Positions 19,386-30,377 are shown, counted from the stretch's first letter. The stretch is DNA of 64,000 bases from Athripsodes cinereus (GCA_947579605.1 OX388321.1:22683614-22747613), one strand, 5' to 3'. Made by a program: numbers and translations. Notes: generated by a model not told the origin, from the sequence alone.

Positions 19386-19675
19386 TATATTTCTTCTTCT
19401 GTAGGTGCCCTGTCAGGTCCCCCCGACGTTGGCGATCACCCTGGCATAGGGGTCTCGGTCCTGCGCTGTCTGGAATAACTCCTCCACACCTCTCATTCCA
19501 GTCCAATCTCGTATATTGCGCAGCCACGATGTCTGCCTTCTGCCAGACCCTCGACGTCCCTCTATCTTGCCTGTCATAATCAAACGCAGAATGTGATACT
19601 TTTCTCCACGCATTATTTGACCCAGATATGAGATCTTGCGCACTTTCATATTTATGAGCAAATTTTTTAAACTAC
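19386..19675 (-). mobile_element. LINE group LF C-terminus, open frame
   Basis: The minus strand encodes MKVRKISYLGQIMRGEKYH, LRLIMTGKIEGRRGSGRRQT, SWLRNIRDWTGMRGVEELF and AQDRDPYARVIANVGGT, then a stop, followed by a CTT-rich (GAA-rich on minus) tail. KISYLG, GKIEGRRG.GRRQ.SWLRNIR and VIANVGGT align with the minus-strand copy at 32214-32462. It is 5'-truncated. Confidence 0.85.
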
Positions 19676-19716
19676 ACATATTATAAATAACAATAAATTA
19701 TGTATACAATTTATAT

Positions 19717-19890
19717 CAGTTAAATGATGTGCCAAACAAGCGTGTTTTCAACCAACAATTGAACAAAGGCAAGAGACTGTGTCGTACGCACTTGTTCAGG
19801 AAGATCATTCCACATGGATGGTCCAGCCGAGCTGAAGGCTCGAAAGGAATAATATTTGGGTCTCCCTCTTAAACTGATTTCTGTCAGCTT
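19717..19890 (-). mobile_element. LINE C-terminus with WNDLPEQVR (group LK)
   Basis: The minus-strand frame gives KLTEISLRGRPKYYSFRAF, SSAGPSMWNDLPEQVRTTQS and LAF. After a frameshift it gives FNCWLKTRLFGTSFN and a stop. RAFS.AGP..WN.LP..VR followed by F...LKT.LF is the standard end of CR1/L2-like non-LTR reverse transcriptases. It is distinct from LH, whose motif is WNRLPEDLRKNQ. Confidence 0.8.
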
Positions 19891-20394
19891 GATAAAATGG
19901 TAGAAAAAGTATTCAACTCATTCATTATAGAGTAGGTATTAAACATATAAGTGTGACAGTTACGTAAATTCGTTTAAAATATACGAGTTTCTAATAATAA
20001 ATATCTCGCGTCTAAAACAAACACTTTTAGACATTTCACAGTTTCAAATACAATACAGAACGTACTATCTACCAACGAGAAGGTGTGTTCATATATATTT
20101 CATACATTAAGTACCACCTTCCTGAAATAATGAATGGGTTCGTACTTATATTATTTTAGATGGAAGCTTTGTTTTTTCAAATGATTATCAACACTCTGTT
20201 ACGTGGGTGAATAAGCTTTATAATTATTATTATTCTTATCACACTTGTCATGTTTTTATTTCATTTATAATAGCAATAATTTTTGTTTTATTCATCTTGC
20301 AGAGAACATTTTATTTTAATCCTTGTCTAATTTTAAACATTTGAAATAATGTTCAGAATTGATAATAATATAAAAAGTTTTTCTTCCGTATATT
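19891..20394. other. Unassigned AT-rich stretch
   Basis: No gene or repeat was recognised between the LK and LB remnants. Confidence 0.4.
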
Positions 20395-20882
20395 CAAAAG
20401 GACAAAATGCCGCTTGTTCAATGCGTGCATCATCCCAATCCTTCTATATGGCTGTGAGTCTTGGGCCTTGGCACTTAACCAAGGCTCAAGAGCGGAAGAT
20501 ACTAAGCTTTGAAAACAAGTGTCTTAGAAGGATATTGGATGTCAAATGGTATGAACATGTTACAAATGATGCTGTGCGCCGGCGCACCCAGCAGAGACCT
20601 TTAATCTCTGTAATACGGGAGAGACGATGGTCCTGGGTGGGACATGTTTTGAGAATGCCTAATGATACTTGGCCAAAAAGAGCACTGTTCTTCCGTCCGC
20701 AGGGGTTCCGTCGGCCCGGGCGTCCCTATTTCACAATACACCGTTCCTATGACAACGATATCAGAGCGCAAGGAATGTCGTGGAAAGAGGTGACGCAATT
20801 GACACAGAGATGCTCTGAATGGAGGAGGCTGGTTTCTGCCCTGTGCTCCCGAGAGGAGCGTTGAGGGCGATGATGATGATGA
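20395..20882 (+). mobile_element. LINE group LB, longest C-terminus
   Basis: The main frame reads LTKAQERKILSFENKCLRRI, LDVKWYEHVTNDAVRRRTQQ, RRWSWVGHVLRMPNDTW, PKRALFFRPQGFRRPGRP, FTIHRSYDNDIRAQGMSWKE and EWRRLVSALCSREER, then a stop and the tail GATGATGATGAATAA. Upstream, KCRLFNACIIPILLYGCES is found only in another frame. An extra GCCTTGG near 20460-20467, relative to the 50457 copy, explains the shift. The short tandem tail and this C-terminus suggest an RTE-like LINE, but the clade is not proven. No RT catalytic domain is left. Confidence 0.85.
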
Positions 20883-21040
20883 ATAATTTTAGTCTTGAAT
20901 CAATATTCAGCAATGAAATATATTCATTTTCAAAAATATATCGTATCATATTGGATTAATTTGTGAAATTGTTTAATTTTGTTCTGGAACAGCTAGGTAA
21001 TTATATAACAGTTGCGAGACATTTTTCTTATATATATAAT

Positions 21041-21557
21041 GAGTTACAATCCATTGGATTGGTCTGCAACGAGTTTGGTTTTTCTTCTCCATTCGTCTCT
21101 AGTCTCGATCTCAGAGATCTCAGAATAACCAGTTACTTGCCGTCCCTGCCCACAACACAACCTTCTTCAGTTCATCATTTACGACCCATGCAATTAGAAT
21201 GTGGAATAATCTACCTTGCAATATTAGAAATTCCTCTACGCTACACGTTTTTAAGAATAACCTAAAATCCATAGACTTATCCTAAAAAGTTCCTCCCCGT
21301 GCCTTTATCCTTCATTTTATAGTATTTATTAGAGGAAACATGACATAATATATAATGTTCTACTGAGGACTAAGAATGTAATTAGTTATAATTAAATTTA
21401 GTATTAACTGTTCACATTTAGTATTAATAAAATTACACATTGTCAACATAGTATCACACATTATTTTGGTTAGCTGGAAGATATTGCCTCCAGGCAATAA
21501 GCTCGCCAATTGCTCATGATTTTTTTTTCTGATCAATAAAGTGTTCTTATTATTATT
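21041..21557 (+). mobile_element. LINE group LG: C-terminus plus complete 3'UTR
   Basis: In one frame (about 21147-21264) it reads HNTTFFSSSFTTHAIRMW, NNLPCNIRNSSTLHVFKNN, LKSIDLS and a stop, the closing motif of CR1/jockey-like RTs. About 200 bp of 3'UTR follow, with GGTTAGCTGGAAGATATTGC, CAATAAGCTCGCCAATTGC, CAATAAAGTG and an ATT microsatellite. This copy ties the tail-only remnants elsewhere to a LINE. The start (GAGTTACAATCCATTGG) is shared with 63953-64000. Confidence 0.75.
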
Positions 21558-21559
21558 CT

Positions 21560-21965
21560 CAGCCAGTCTTTTCAGCTCTACGCAAGAGCCACATTTCATG
21601 TCTTGCACGCATGGACCCTCTTCAGTTGGTCCATATACGCGTCTCTTGGTCGGCCTCTGCCATTTGTCCCCTCGGTCTTACCCTCCGCGATGGCGATGAG
21701 TAGTCCTGGGTGCCTGATGTTGTGGCCAATCCAGTTAGCTCGTTGTTGGCCGATTCTCTTAAGAAGTTGCCTTTTTTCGCCTACCCTGGTTAATACTTCT
21801 TCGTTTTCGACGTGTTCCGACCAATGGATCTTAAGCATGTGTCTGTAGCACCACATCTCAAAGGCCGCCAACCGTCCGCTTTCACTCTTGCTGATGGTCC
21901 ACGTGTCACATCCATAAAGCAGAATGCTCCATACAAAGGCTTTAGTAAGGTTCCATCCATCAATG
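21560..21965 (-). mobile_element. LINE group LF-like C-terminus, open frame
   Basis: The minus strand reads LTKAFVWSILLYGCDTW, TISKSESGRLAAFEMWCYRH, MLKIHWSEHVENEEVLTRVG, EKRQLLKRIGQQRANWIG and GRGRPRDAYMDQLKRV, with no stop for over 115 codons. YGC.TWT, AAFEMWCYR.MLKI and GRGRPR are the region after the RT palm and thumb of insect LINEs. It shares EAFEMW with 32470-32650 but diverges after NWIGH, so it is a related, separate subfamily. Confidence 0.85.
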
Positions 21966-22227
21966 TTTGATGGATAAATCCATCAATGTATTTTCTGTTC
22001 TTCATCAAAAGTTAATACGAAGAAAAGTATCGATTTACTCGTTAATTGCGTAATTGATCGCTGAAATTGATTTTTACTATAAAAATAGCGTTACAAGTCC
22101 GATTTTCTTCCAAGAAACATCGATTGTTCATTTTCATCTCCATTTTTAATCTTTCCACTCCAATACAATGCAACAAACATCGGTTTCTCGTTACCTGGAA
22201 TTAGATCTTCAATCAGTGGGGATAATG

Positions 22228-22370
22228 TCCTGGGTCTGGGTGTTACATGTATGTATATGTGTGTAGTGCATTGTATATGTGTGTATCGTCGCGTTAGTAC
22301 CCATAATACAAGATTCATCTTAGTTTGGGACTAGCTCGATCTGTGTGAAATGTCTATGTATGTTATGTAA
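22228..22370 (+). mobile_element. SINE S1, 5'-truncated
   Basis: GTCCTGGGTCTGGGTGTTAC, GTTAGTACCCATAATACAAG, TTTGGGACTAGCTCGATC and TATGTATGTTATGTAATG match the S1 body. The tRNA head is missing. Confidence 0.8.
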
Positions 22371-23204
22371 TGTTATTAGATGGCTGTCGTTCTACATTGC
22401 TCCAACAACAAAAAAATATCAACGTCGAATCTTTATAAGTTTAACAAAATTTATAAAATTTAAATACATACCCAGCTATCGAGTAAATATTAAATTATTT
22501 GTTTTAGTCCAAGAGGCCCATCTTTTATAATTTGATCGAGTGCCCATTCCACTCGATACTGTGTAGGTACTTGTGATTTCATTAACGAGAAGACAAAGAA
22601 ACGAGTACCATTTGTTCTCTCGTCGTGTTTTGATGTTCATTAGTAGTGGTACTCTACTTGTCTTGGGAAATTGATGGAACATCACCGCCTGTGAACAATG
22701 TAAGACTTAGAATAATATTATTCTACAATATTCTACTACTAATACTACTGCGTACAGCTATTTAAATTATAATATTATAATTAATTATTATCATAAGGAT
22801 GACATAATACTCGAATATCTAGTGATGGGAACTTTCGACTTTTTTTTCGAGAATCGATTTTATCATCATTATATTTATTTCGAGATAAGTGCATCTCTAA
22901 ATTTAATAATTGTCTATGACTTCAAAATATGTTATTGGAATGGCCGGTACAGGTGACAATTCAGGAAATTAATCATTTGTAGATGAATTGCTTAATGTGA
23001 CCTTTTTAGGAGTCCTGATGACAGATAGTCTCGGACTTGCAATTGGGAAATCCCGAGTTTGATTTCTTTTGCTGCCGATGTACTCCAACTTCACGATATT
23101 AGCATGTTGCTCTAAGTTGTATTCAGGTTTATTTTAAATAAAAATTCATGATTTTAAAAATGGTGATAGCCTTAAAATATTTATGTTAAAATCGTTTAAA
23201 TGCC
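22371..23204. other. Unassigned stretch
   Basis: Around 23030-23110 a B-box-like GAGTTTGATTTC could be a decayed SINE, too weak to call. No gene was seen. Confidence 0.35.
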
Positions 23205-23300
23205 TTTATGAGAAATTGTATGACTAGAAAAAGCGATATGTAAGTTTGTAAGAATAGATCGTTCTCCTCATTTCGTCCTCTCTGCCTACCTCAATCTGTA
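23205..23300 (+). mobile_element. LINE group LA, short degenerate end
   Basis: ATGAGAAATTGTATGACTAG, AAGTTTGTAAGAATAGATCG and CCTCTCTGCCTACC match the LA codons for CMRNCMT, VCKDRS and LSAYP. Stops and indels are present. Confidence 0.6.
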
Positions 23301-23635
23301 TAAGTATTAGGGAAAGATATTTTTGCTATGGAGAATGTGACATTAGATTATTTTTTGTTTATTATTATATGTACTACTATTAATTCTGCACTAGGTACTG
23401 TCAGAAGTACCTACTTATTATTTCTGCGCTACTATCACAGGCATTTCAATTGAAATGGAATCTCTGTGAATGAAAAATATTTATTTTTACTTTGTGCTTC
23501 TGTAAGTAACAATCTGATAGGGCGAAAAATAAAATAAAAATTAGCACCTAACCCGTCAATTGAAACACATTTTTTACAATAAAATATTAACTTTCCTTAA
23601 GTATTTTCTATGATACCTACATTAAATGAAAGTTA

Positions 23636-23985
23636 GGATGTGTTTCGAAAACTCTCATTATCCGAAACGCTATGGAATCGATTCGAGCCATTTAAAGAAG
23701 CATCCATCTCAAGACGCGGGAAACTAAGTTGAAAGAACAATGTCTTCAACTTGCTCCTGAACATTGTTATCGGCTGGTTTTTACGGAGGTCCTCAGGGAG
23801 TCGGTTCCAAATGACGGGTCCTGCGACGCCAAAAGCCCTATCATGGAAGCAGGACTTGATTGCTCTGTTGTTTTCGTCAAGCATGTTGGTGGATGTCTTA
23901 GCTGAGCGTAGAGTTCTACTTGCAGGTGTTTTGAGAACACAGAGCTCAGAAAGTGACTGAGATGGCATATTATTGTTCAAAACAT
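23636..23985 (-). mobile_element. LINE group LH C-terminus, open frame
   Basis: The minus strand reads SLSELCVLKTPASRTLRSAK, TSTNMLDENNRAIKSCFHDR, AFGVAGPVIWNRLPEDLRKN, QPITMFRSKLKTLFFQLSFP and RLEM, continuing to 23636. KSCF.DRAF.VAGP..WN.LPEDLR followed by FRSKLKT is the end of a CR1/L2-type reverse transcriptase. In other copies a stop follows RL, but here it reads on. It is 5'-truncated, without catalytic motifs. Confidence 0.85.
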
Positions 23986-24894
23986 TGGTCTATAAATTCG
24001 AACGGCACTTTCGAGTATGTTAACAATAGATGATAATATCAAATTATTTTTATTTATTTATTTATTTCAATTTTACAGGATACATACAGTTGATACAAAA
24101 AATATAATGGTCTATAACATATTTAGCAATAAGCAAACCAGTGAAGATCCCTATATTACCCTTATGTGCTCTACAATACGTACATAACTAAACACAACAG
24201 ATAAAATCAACAAACAACAATTACAATAGAATAGAGTAATTAATAGAATAATGCTCACAAAGCAATAATCGCAGGATCAAACAATAAAAAAATAAGCAAT
24301 AAAAACAATACAATGAGTCATGAAAAATAAAATTAAAAACATAAAAATATCATATAAAATCTCTCAAAATTTAAAATTCAAAATTCAATTCAATTTTAAA
24401 TCGAATGTCACTTCACTATTGTAAAATATTCACAGATATCTCGTACTTTACTTAATGGGAAGAGGAGGTAGGGGGAGCTATTAATTTTGTTTCGTTGATT
24501 TCTTTATAACCTGTTTCTTAGAATTTTGGAATAAAGTGGATTCAAAGTGATCTTTCAAAAACGTCACGACAGTGAAAGATACAGTTTTTTTTCATCCCTT
24601 GGAAAGTCTGCTGAAATTTTCCTTGTTAACGAAATTAATTAATAGTCTTGTTTAGTATCTAAACAAACTTATCTTTAACTGAATATTCGATGGTCTAATC
24701 AAACTTTTAGTTTTATTATCAATCTCTTTCCCATTTACAAATATCAATACACACAGTTAGTTTTTCACATTTTTTTAAATAAAAATCGAGCGCTTTTGTC
24801 AAAAGCTAAGTTTGACATTTTCAAGAGGACTGATTGGAAAAAATATAAATTATTTTAATTTCATCTTGTTTTGACCATGCCAATGATCTGGCTA
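23986..24894. other. Unassigned stretch with a minus-strand LINE-like tail
   Basis: A (TTTA)n run at 24051-24068 followed by CAATTTTACAGGATACATAC resembles the 3' end of a minus-strand LINE, as near 53755. The rest is A-rich and unassigned. Confidence 0.4.
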
Positions 24895-25030
24895 GGATTA
24901 ATGGTGGTCGGAGACGTAGCCGTCCAAGAATTAAATGGCAAAATACTTTTTTTATGATCTGCATGAACCAGTTCCTGCTGCAGGACGTGCTTAGGACATT
25001 GAATAAGGAAACACGCATGATAAATTGTAT
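24895..25030 (+). mobile_element. LINE group LA (subgroup with GARRRGRPR), left part
   Basis: GGTGGTCGGAGACGTAGCCG, ATTAAATGGCAAAATAC, CTGCAGGACGTGCTTAGG and GCATGATAAATTGTAT align with 25690-25810. It is cut at 25030 by an M2 element and resumes at 25153. Confidence 0.7.
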
Positions 25031-25152
25031 AAGGTAAATTTAAACAAGTTTTTCTAATAATCATGGATTTTAAATCGTTAAAGAGACGGCTTTCGACTCA
25101 TCATCGCCTAATTATGGAATTTTAATACGTGTGCACCGACACAATTCATAAG
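25031..25152 (+). mobile_element. Fold-back MITE M2, internally deleted, in LA
   Basis: It is inserted in LA between TTGTAT (25025-25030) and a second TTGTAT (25153-25158). The left end AAGGTAAATTTAAACAAG resembles the short end of M2. GAGACGGCTTTCGAC is the arm core. The right end CTAATTATGGAATTTTAATA then CGTGTGCACCGACACAA is the long end. The flanking duplication of host LA sequence makes this the clearest M2 insertion. Confidence 0.8.
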
Positions 25153-25245
25153 TTGTATGATAGTGACTGAAGCTGCTATTTTGTGCAAAACATTGGAATA
25201 AATGTCACTGGATCTTTCCTGCGTACCCCGCAAGAAAAGCGACGG
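25153..25245 (+). mobile_element. LINE group LA, right part of the interrupted copy
   Basis: TTGTATGATAGTGACTGAAG, GGATCTTTCCTGCGTACC and CCGCAAGAAAAGCGACGGG match the LA codons for NCMTVTEA and LSAYPARE. Confidence 0.65.
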
Positions 25246-25423
25246 GAAAGTGATGATTCAGAAGATTACTTAAAAAAAACTCTCTTTCTGTAAGGTTTCG
25301 AAAGTCCTGTAAAAGACGGGTGTTCAGAAAACTGGCTTCTCCACTTGTCGATGATGACGTGAAGGTATAAATAAAGAAAAGAAGTTTCAAATTACCAAAT
25401 AAAACGAATATTTATTACAACAC

Positions 25424-25920
25424 TTATGTCTGCAAGTGAGACGTGGACATGGTTAAAGAAGGATGAAGGTGGCATAAATGCAGTTGAAATGAGATCGTTG
25501 AGAAGGATGTGTGGGACTTTTCTCAGACTTTTCTGAGAGATCGTGTGCGTAACAGTGATATACGAAAAGAATGTGGAATGAAAGTTGGTGTAATAACAAG
25601 GATGAATGTAAATAAGTTAAGATGGTTTGGGCACGTGGAAAGAATGAATGAGGATAGAATTATTAAGAAGATATATTTGGGTGAGAGGAATGGTGCTCGG
25701 AGACGTGGACGTCCTAGGATTAAATGGCAAGATCATTTTAATCAAATCCTACAGGACGGTCACGTGTTGAGCACATTGAGCAGGAGAGCATGCATGAGGA
25801 ATTGTATGACAGTGACGGAAGCGAAAGATGTATGCAAGGATAGAAGGAAGTGGCGCTCGATCCTTTCTGCCTACCCCGCGAGGGAAGCGGCGTGATGGTA
25901 TGTATGTATGTACGAATATT
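25424..25920 (+). mobile_element. LINE group LA C-terminus with TATG tail
   Basis: Codons give ASETWTWLKKDEGGINAVEM, RSLRRM, then after a small disruption FLRDRVRNSDIRKECGMKV, LRWFGHVERM, ARRRGRPRIKW, DHFNQILQDGHVLS, CMTVTEAKDVCKDRRKW and LSAYPAREAA, then a stop and GTATGTATGTATGTA. The subgroup differs from 33872 in GARRRGRPRIKW and the TATG tail. It is 5'-truncated and the most intact plus-strand LA copy. Confidence 0.85.
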
Positions 25921-25947
25921 TATTATAACATATTTTTTAAAGTCACT

Positions 25948-26068
25948 ATTGAGTGTGACAAACGCATGACCGGTTTCGCGTATTTCGAGTTCGCATCATC
26001 AGGTGCTAATCGAAATAATAAGAATATAAATAGTTTACGAAACCGGTCGTGCATAAGTCAAACTCAAT
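25948..26068. mobile_element. Small fold-back element with ACCGGTTTCG arms
   Basis: ATTGAGTGTGACAAACGC then ATGACCGGTTTCG (25948-25976) is matched in inverted orientation by TACGAAACCGGTCGTGC then ATAAGTCAAACTCAAT (to 26068). The centre has GTTCGCATCATCAGGTGC. It is 121 bp, without an ORF, lying between two LINE remnants. Confidence 0.7.
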
Positions 26069-26070
26069 TG

Positions 26071-26290
26071 TCATCATCGCCCTCAACGCTCCTCTCGGGA
26101 GCACAGGGCAGAAACCAGCCTCCTCCATTCAGAGCGCCTCTGTGCCAATTACGTCACCTCTTTCCACGACAATCCTTGCGCTCTGGTATCGTTGTCATAG
26201 GAACGGTGTATTGTGAAAGAGGGACGCCCGGGCCGACGGAACCCCTGCGGACGGAAGAACAGTGCTCTTTTTGGCCAACTATCATTAGTA
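26071..26290 (-). mobile_element. LINE group LB 3' end
   Basis: The minus strand gives WPKRALFFRPQGFRRPGRP, TIHRSYDNDTRAQ, VTXLAQRRSEWRRLVSAL, SREER and a GATGATGA tail. Compared with 20395-20882 it is shorter at the 5' end, and the frame is largely kept. Confidence 0.8.
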
Positions 26291-26974
26291 ATATTCAATA
26301 GTAACATTAAACAATAATAAAAAAAATATTCATTTTATTCGATAAATTAACATTAAATGTTACAAAATTAATGCCGATGCAATCTATGAAAAGAAGATTC
26401 CTATATTCAAATTTTTGATCTGACTGGAATTGAGTGCTAGAATAGCAAGCGGACTAACTGCATTATCATAAACATACAGGTCGTCCTGTTTGTGTTATAA
26501 AAAAACAATTCACAATTAAAAAAGTATCGATTGATTTTTTTTACTCGATTACTATTATCTATTATTAGGTAATGTATTTCTCACCGCAATCGAAGTGTTG
26601 AAAATTATTAGGTTGGAATCAAACTATTTTTTATTTTTCCTACCTATTCGATTATGATAATCGACTAATATCTACCTATTACAATACCTACATAAATAGA
26701 CACGTTGTTATAATGTTTATTAGGTAGGTAGGTACCTACTTATTTTCAATGATTTATATGTGGTTTTAAGTGAGGAAAATACCACGTCAATTTTGTTAAT
26801 GAGTGTCATTTTTATCGTGTTACTAAGTGGAGCCTCAATGTACGCGGTAATTGTCCGTGAAAAAAATTGTAGAGGATCTTATATTGGACACTTTTCTTTG
26901 AAAAGTTTTCGAATTTTCTCTTTTGATTTTATTCACAATTATATCTTTTGTCAATAAACTTTGCTTCTATCTGA
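26291..26974. other. Unassigned AT-rich stretch
   Basis: No gene or repeat was recognised. An open frame at 26760-26957 has a hydrophobic segment but no splice or family support. Confidence 0.35.
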
Positions 26975-27135
26975 CAATAGTTTATATCCCCGAGGACCTC
27001 CGTAAAAACCAGCCGATTACAACGTTCAGGAGCAAGCTGAAGACTTCGCTCTTCCAACATAGTTTCCCGCGCCTTTGAGATGGATGCTCCATTAAACGGC
27101 GCCGAATAAATCATCCAACATAATAATAATAATAT
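26975..27135 (+). mobile_element. LINE group LH 3' end
   Basis: PEDLRKNQPITTFRSKLKT, SLFQHSFPRL and a stop are followed by the LH 3'UTR GGATGCTCCATTAAACGG, CGCCGAATAAATCATCC and an (AAT)n tail. It marks the true LH 3' terminus. Confidence 0.85.
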
Positions 27136-27657
27136 GAATAATCTATAAATGCTTTCAAAGTCTCTGTGAATATTTCTTATTTATTATAAAATAAAATAAA
27201 TAGGAGTCCTTGGACTCGGACGATAAAATATATAGGTACTTATACATACAAAAACATTACACATCACTTATATACTGCAAAAAATACTATCTCATTTGAA
27301 TAACAATAAGTAATTGTGTATGTACACATAAACAACAATAGTTATTGATTAATCTATTACTGATCCGTTGAACCCAATAGAGCGCATACCTCCAAATTTG
27401 CAGAAAGGAAATTCAGAGTCGCAGAACCAATAAAAACCAAGTAGAAAAAAGCTGCTGTTCAGGAGAAGTTCCCACGCCCTTGAGATGGTCACGTCTTAAA
27501 ATCTAGTGCTTTTCCGGAAAAAAAAAACATTTTATTATCTAGTTTTACATGCTTTATAATAAACATTTTAGCTCTTTAGAGTTTTAGACTACATATTAAA
27601 AAATGTCCCCTGATGCATAAAGTGGTACTGTGAAAGAGCGTTTGTTACAAATAAGTA
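27136..27657. other. Unassigned stretch
   Basis: A short match to LH (CCCACGCCCTTGAGATGG) lies near 27468-27488. Otherwise nothing was recognised. Confidence 0.35.
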
Positions 27658-28255
27658 GGGGAAGGTATGGCAAGACGGGGTAGTGAGGTAAGATGGGGGT
27701 ACTGCGATAAAAGTGGAACCGTGCCGAGTAGCCCTGAACGCTGGATGACATTAGATGCTCTCTTCGGACCCCCCACTAGTTACAAAGTTACATCAGCAGT
27801 GGTTGCTCGCACCGTGATTCTGTGATACTATACGCGTTTTTCGCATATTTCACGTTATTTTACTTAATTTTGTTGATAGTGTCACTTAAGGAAGAATATC
27901 GTGATTCAGATTATTTGAAATTTGATAAACAAGATCCAAATATTGAATTTTAAGGTAAGATATTCGATTATTTACTGGATAAAAATATGATTAATTACTT
28001 AATTAGTTAACTAATTGACTAATATTCTTAACTACCCCGTCTTGCCCCAACCCGTGGGCAAGACGTAATAATTAAGCTGTTTTTAAATTGAAAACATTTA
28101 TAATTTCTTAATGTTTATTTTAACATTTATGTGATACATTTGCTAAATTAAAGATCATAGTTTGTGTCAATAAACTTTTTTTTTAAGAATTTATAGAAAG
28201 AAATGTGTTTTTTTGACATTTTACCTTAAAGGCCCCGTCTTGCCCAACCCTCCCC
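27658..28255. mobile_element. TA-flanked MITE with CAAGACGGGG ends (mariner-like)
   Basis: TA at 27656-27657 and 28256-28257 flank ends GGGGAAGGTATGGCAAGACG and, reverse-complemented, GGGGAGGGTTGGGCAAGACG. An internal copy of the end motif (CCCCGTCTTGCCCCAACCC with GGGCAAGACG beside it) lies at about 28035-28070. There is no transposase frame. TA duplication fits Tc1/mariner, but the superfamily is inference. Confidence 0.75.
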
Positions 28256-30056
28256 TACAGACAAATTTCTGGCAATATGTGATCTCCTTTATTTTTGCTG
28301 ATTTTCGACAATAGTAAACAGCTTCACTTTGCTTTTTATTCTCAAATTCGTGTATAAGTAAATCTATAGATTTTATTAATAAGAACATGCTTAGTATTTC
28401 ATATTATTTTGACGGCCAATATTTCAAGGAAAACAAAACTTGATACAATGTCAATAAAAACAATATCTTTTTTTATAATATTATAATCATTATTATTATT
28501 ATTATTATTATTATCAAAGTCATTCAATCGTTATGTTTGTTTGTTTATTTCTTTATTTATTTATTTTTTTTCAACGCAATTTGAAACCGCAAAGTATTTC
28601 CACATGGTTTGAAATAATGAATCAATGCCGAATTCAAAAACACGTTTTAAGCATTAGTATTTAATATTTCTGGTTTTGTAAAATTGAATTTGTTTCTTTG
28701 AAAATAAAACGGTTCCAAAATGTTAAGTGAAAAACGTTAGGTATAATCTACATAATTTTCTATTACTTTGAAAACTGCGTGGAACATTTTTGCTGTTTGA
28801 AATTCTATGCAAGTTATGAGTGATTCGTGTATGAGTTTTTGCGTTTTATTTTTTTCTTTTCAATTTAATTATTTTATTTGTTGTAGTCATCGTTGTTGTT
28901 CTGAAAGGAACCTTTAATCCAGGATGTCGTCCAGGAGATCTTAATGAAATATTTGGACATCTAGGTAGTTGTTGTCTGTATTTTTTTCATCTTCATTTAC
29001 TTTTTTGTTTAGTTTTGCAGCTTCTGATGCATTACAAAATATCAGACAATGAATAACCATCGTGTGGAGTGTTCACTGTATGGCTTTAAGTTACAGTTCG
29101 ATGACAAAAGCGACATCTAGGTTTGTATCAAAGCTAAGCAATGATTCGAACCTAAAAAATGATTGATATACATAGATTGTCAATAGAACAATAATATCTA
29201 GTACGTAGGTAATGGTAAGTAAAATTCTATCTTCCTTCACTGGAAAGAATCCAGCATGCGATACCCAAACTAGGTATCTCAGAACAATTTGTTATCATTG
29301 TGGTTCAAAGAGAGAATTTAAAAGTCTTCGACGTGTCTCCTGGTAGCTTAATTGGACAAACCACACCTTGTGAAGAGGATGGGTTTGCGAGCTTAAGTCC
29401 CGTCCAGGGCACAACCAAATAAGGTGAAATCATCATTTCTAACCCTTAGGTTTATGATAGGTAGTTTAATTTGAAAAATTTATAAATTTCAATCACTTTA
29501 AAGAATTTGGTTACCTAATTAGGCCATATGATTTCACTTAAATTAAGCATAATATTTATAAAAGAGTACCGACAAAAGTAAATCACTCAAATGATTATTT
29601 AAGCAATTTATGCTAAATAGTTGAAACAAGTAAACGATATGACAAATAACAAAATTATATTTAACATATAAACGAATCAATTCAATACAAAACGATTTTG
29701 CTCTTTTTGATAAAAGTGCGACGCGTACCGTTTACAAAACAATCGATTGAATAATAATACTTACATTAGGTATACTTATTGTAATTGTGACACAAAAGAT
29801 TCTTCATCACCATTCTTATGTATGATTGCCTCAATACAGAGTACATTAGGCACTTTGAGTGCTCAATACCGGGAAAAACACTCGATATTTTAATATCAAA
29901 ATACTTAGATATTATTATGGTACATATCTACATACTAAATTATATTAACAATATCAAAATAATTTTATTTTTTATTTTCTATAAAAATATTTTAATCAGT
30001 TCATAATTATGTCTTATACTCACTCATGTTGAAAAAAAAGGAGTGTTCTTTCTCTT
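28256..30056. other. Long unassigned stretch
   Basis: It contains an ATT microsatellite (28487-28514) and a tRNA-like segment at 29335-29420. No gene, long inverted repeat or known family was seen in the rest. Confidence 0.4.
29335..29420 (+). mobile_element. Possible tRNA-derived SINE, degenerate
   Basis: TCTCCTGGTAGCTTAATTGG resembles a D-arm/A box. GCGAGCTTAAGTCCCGTCC then AGGGCAC resembles a T-arm/B box and acceptor end. No clean tRNA fold or CCA-like terminus is present and no second copy was seen. Confidence 0.35.
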
Positions 30057-30230
30057 AAGAGGATATACTTGTCGGAAAGAAAGGGTGTGGGGAAGCGCGG
30101 GCGTCCGGGAACTACGTGGCTTGATCACGTGGATCAAATTCTCAAGTGTGTTGAGTAAGAGGAACGATGCGAAAGAATTCTTCAGTATGTAAAGATAGAT
30201 CTATTTGACGTTCCGTTCTCTCTGCCTAAT
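30057..30230 (+). mobile_element. LINE group LA, degenerate
   Basis: GAGGATATACTTGTCGGAAA (KRIYLSE), GGGAAGCGCGGGCGTCCGG (GKRGRPG), ACTACGTGGCTTGATCACG (TTWLDH) and AGATAGATCTATTTGACG match LA. A deletion after ILK breaks the frame. Confidence 0.75.
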
Positions 30231-30377
30231 TACTATGTTGTTGTATTTTATTGGTATTTATTTAGTAAAACTCTGTACTATTTATTTATTTATTTATCTA
30301 TATATCTTAGATTATTTTATTATGTTTTATTTATTTATATTTTATTTTTATATTATTAATTGTTTTTTTGTTTAATG

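Noticed and set aside
22985..23110. Third SINE family
   Set aside because: Only a B-box-like GAGTTTGATTTC was found, without an A box, tail or second copy.
25828..26301. 157-codon plus-strand open frame
   Set aside because: It runs through the end of one LA copy, a fold-back element and the antisense of LB, so it is a chance fusion of repeat pieces.
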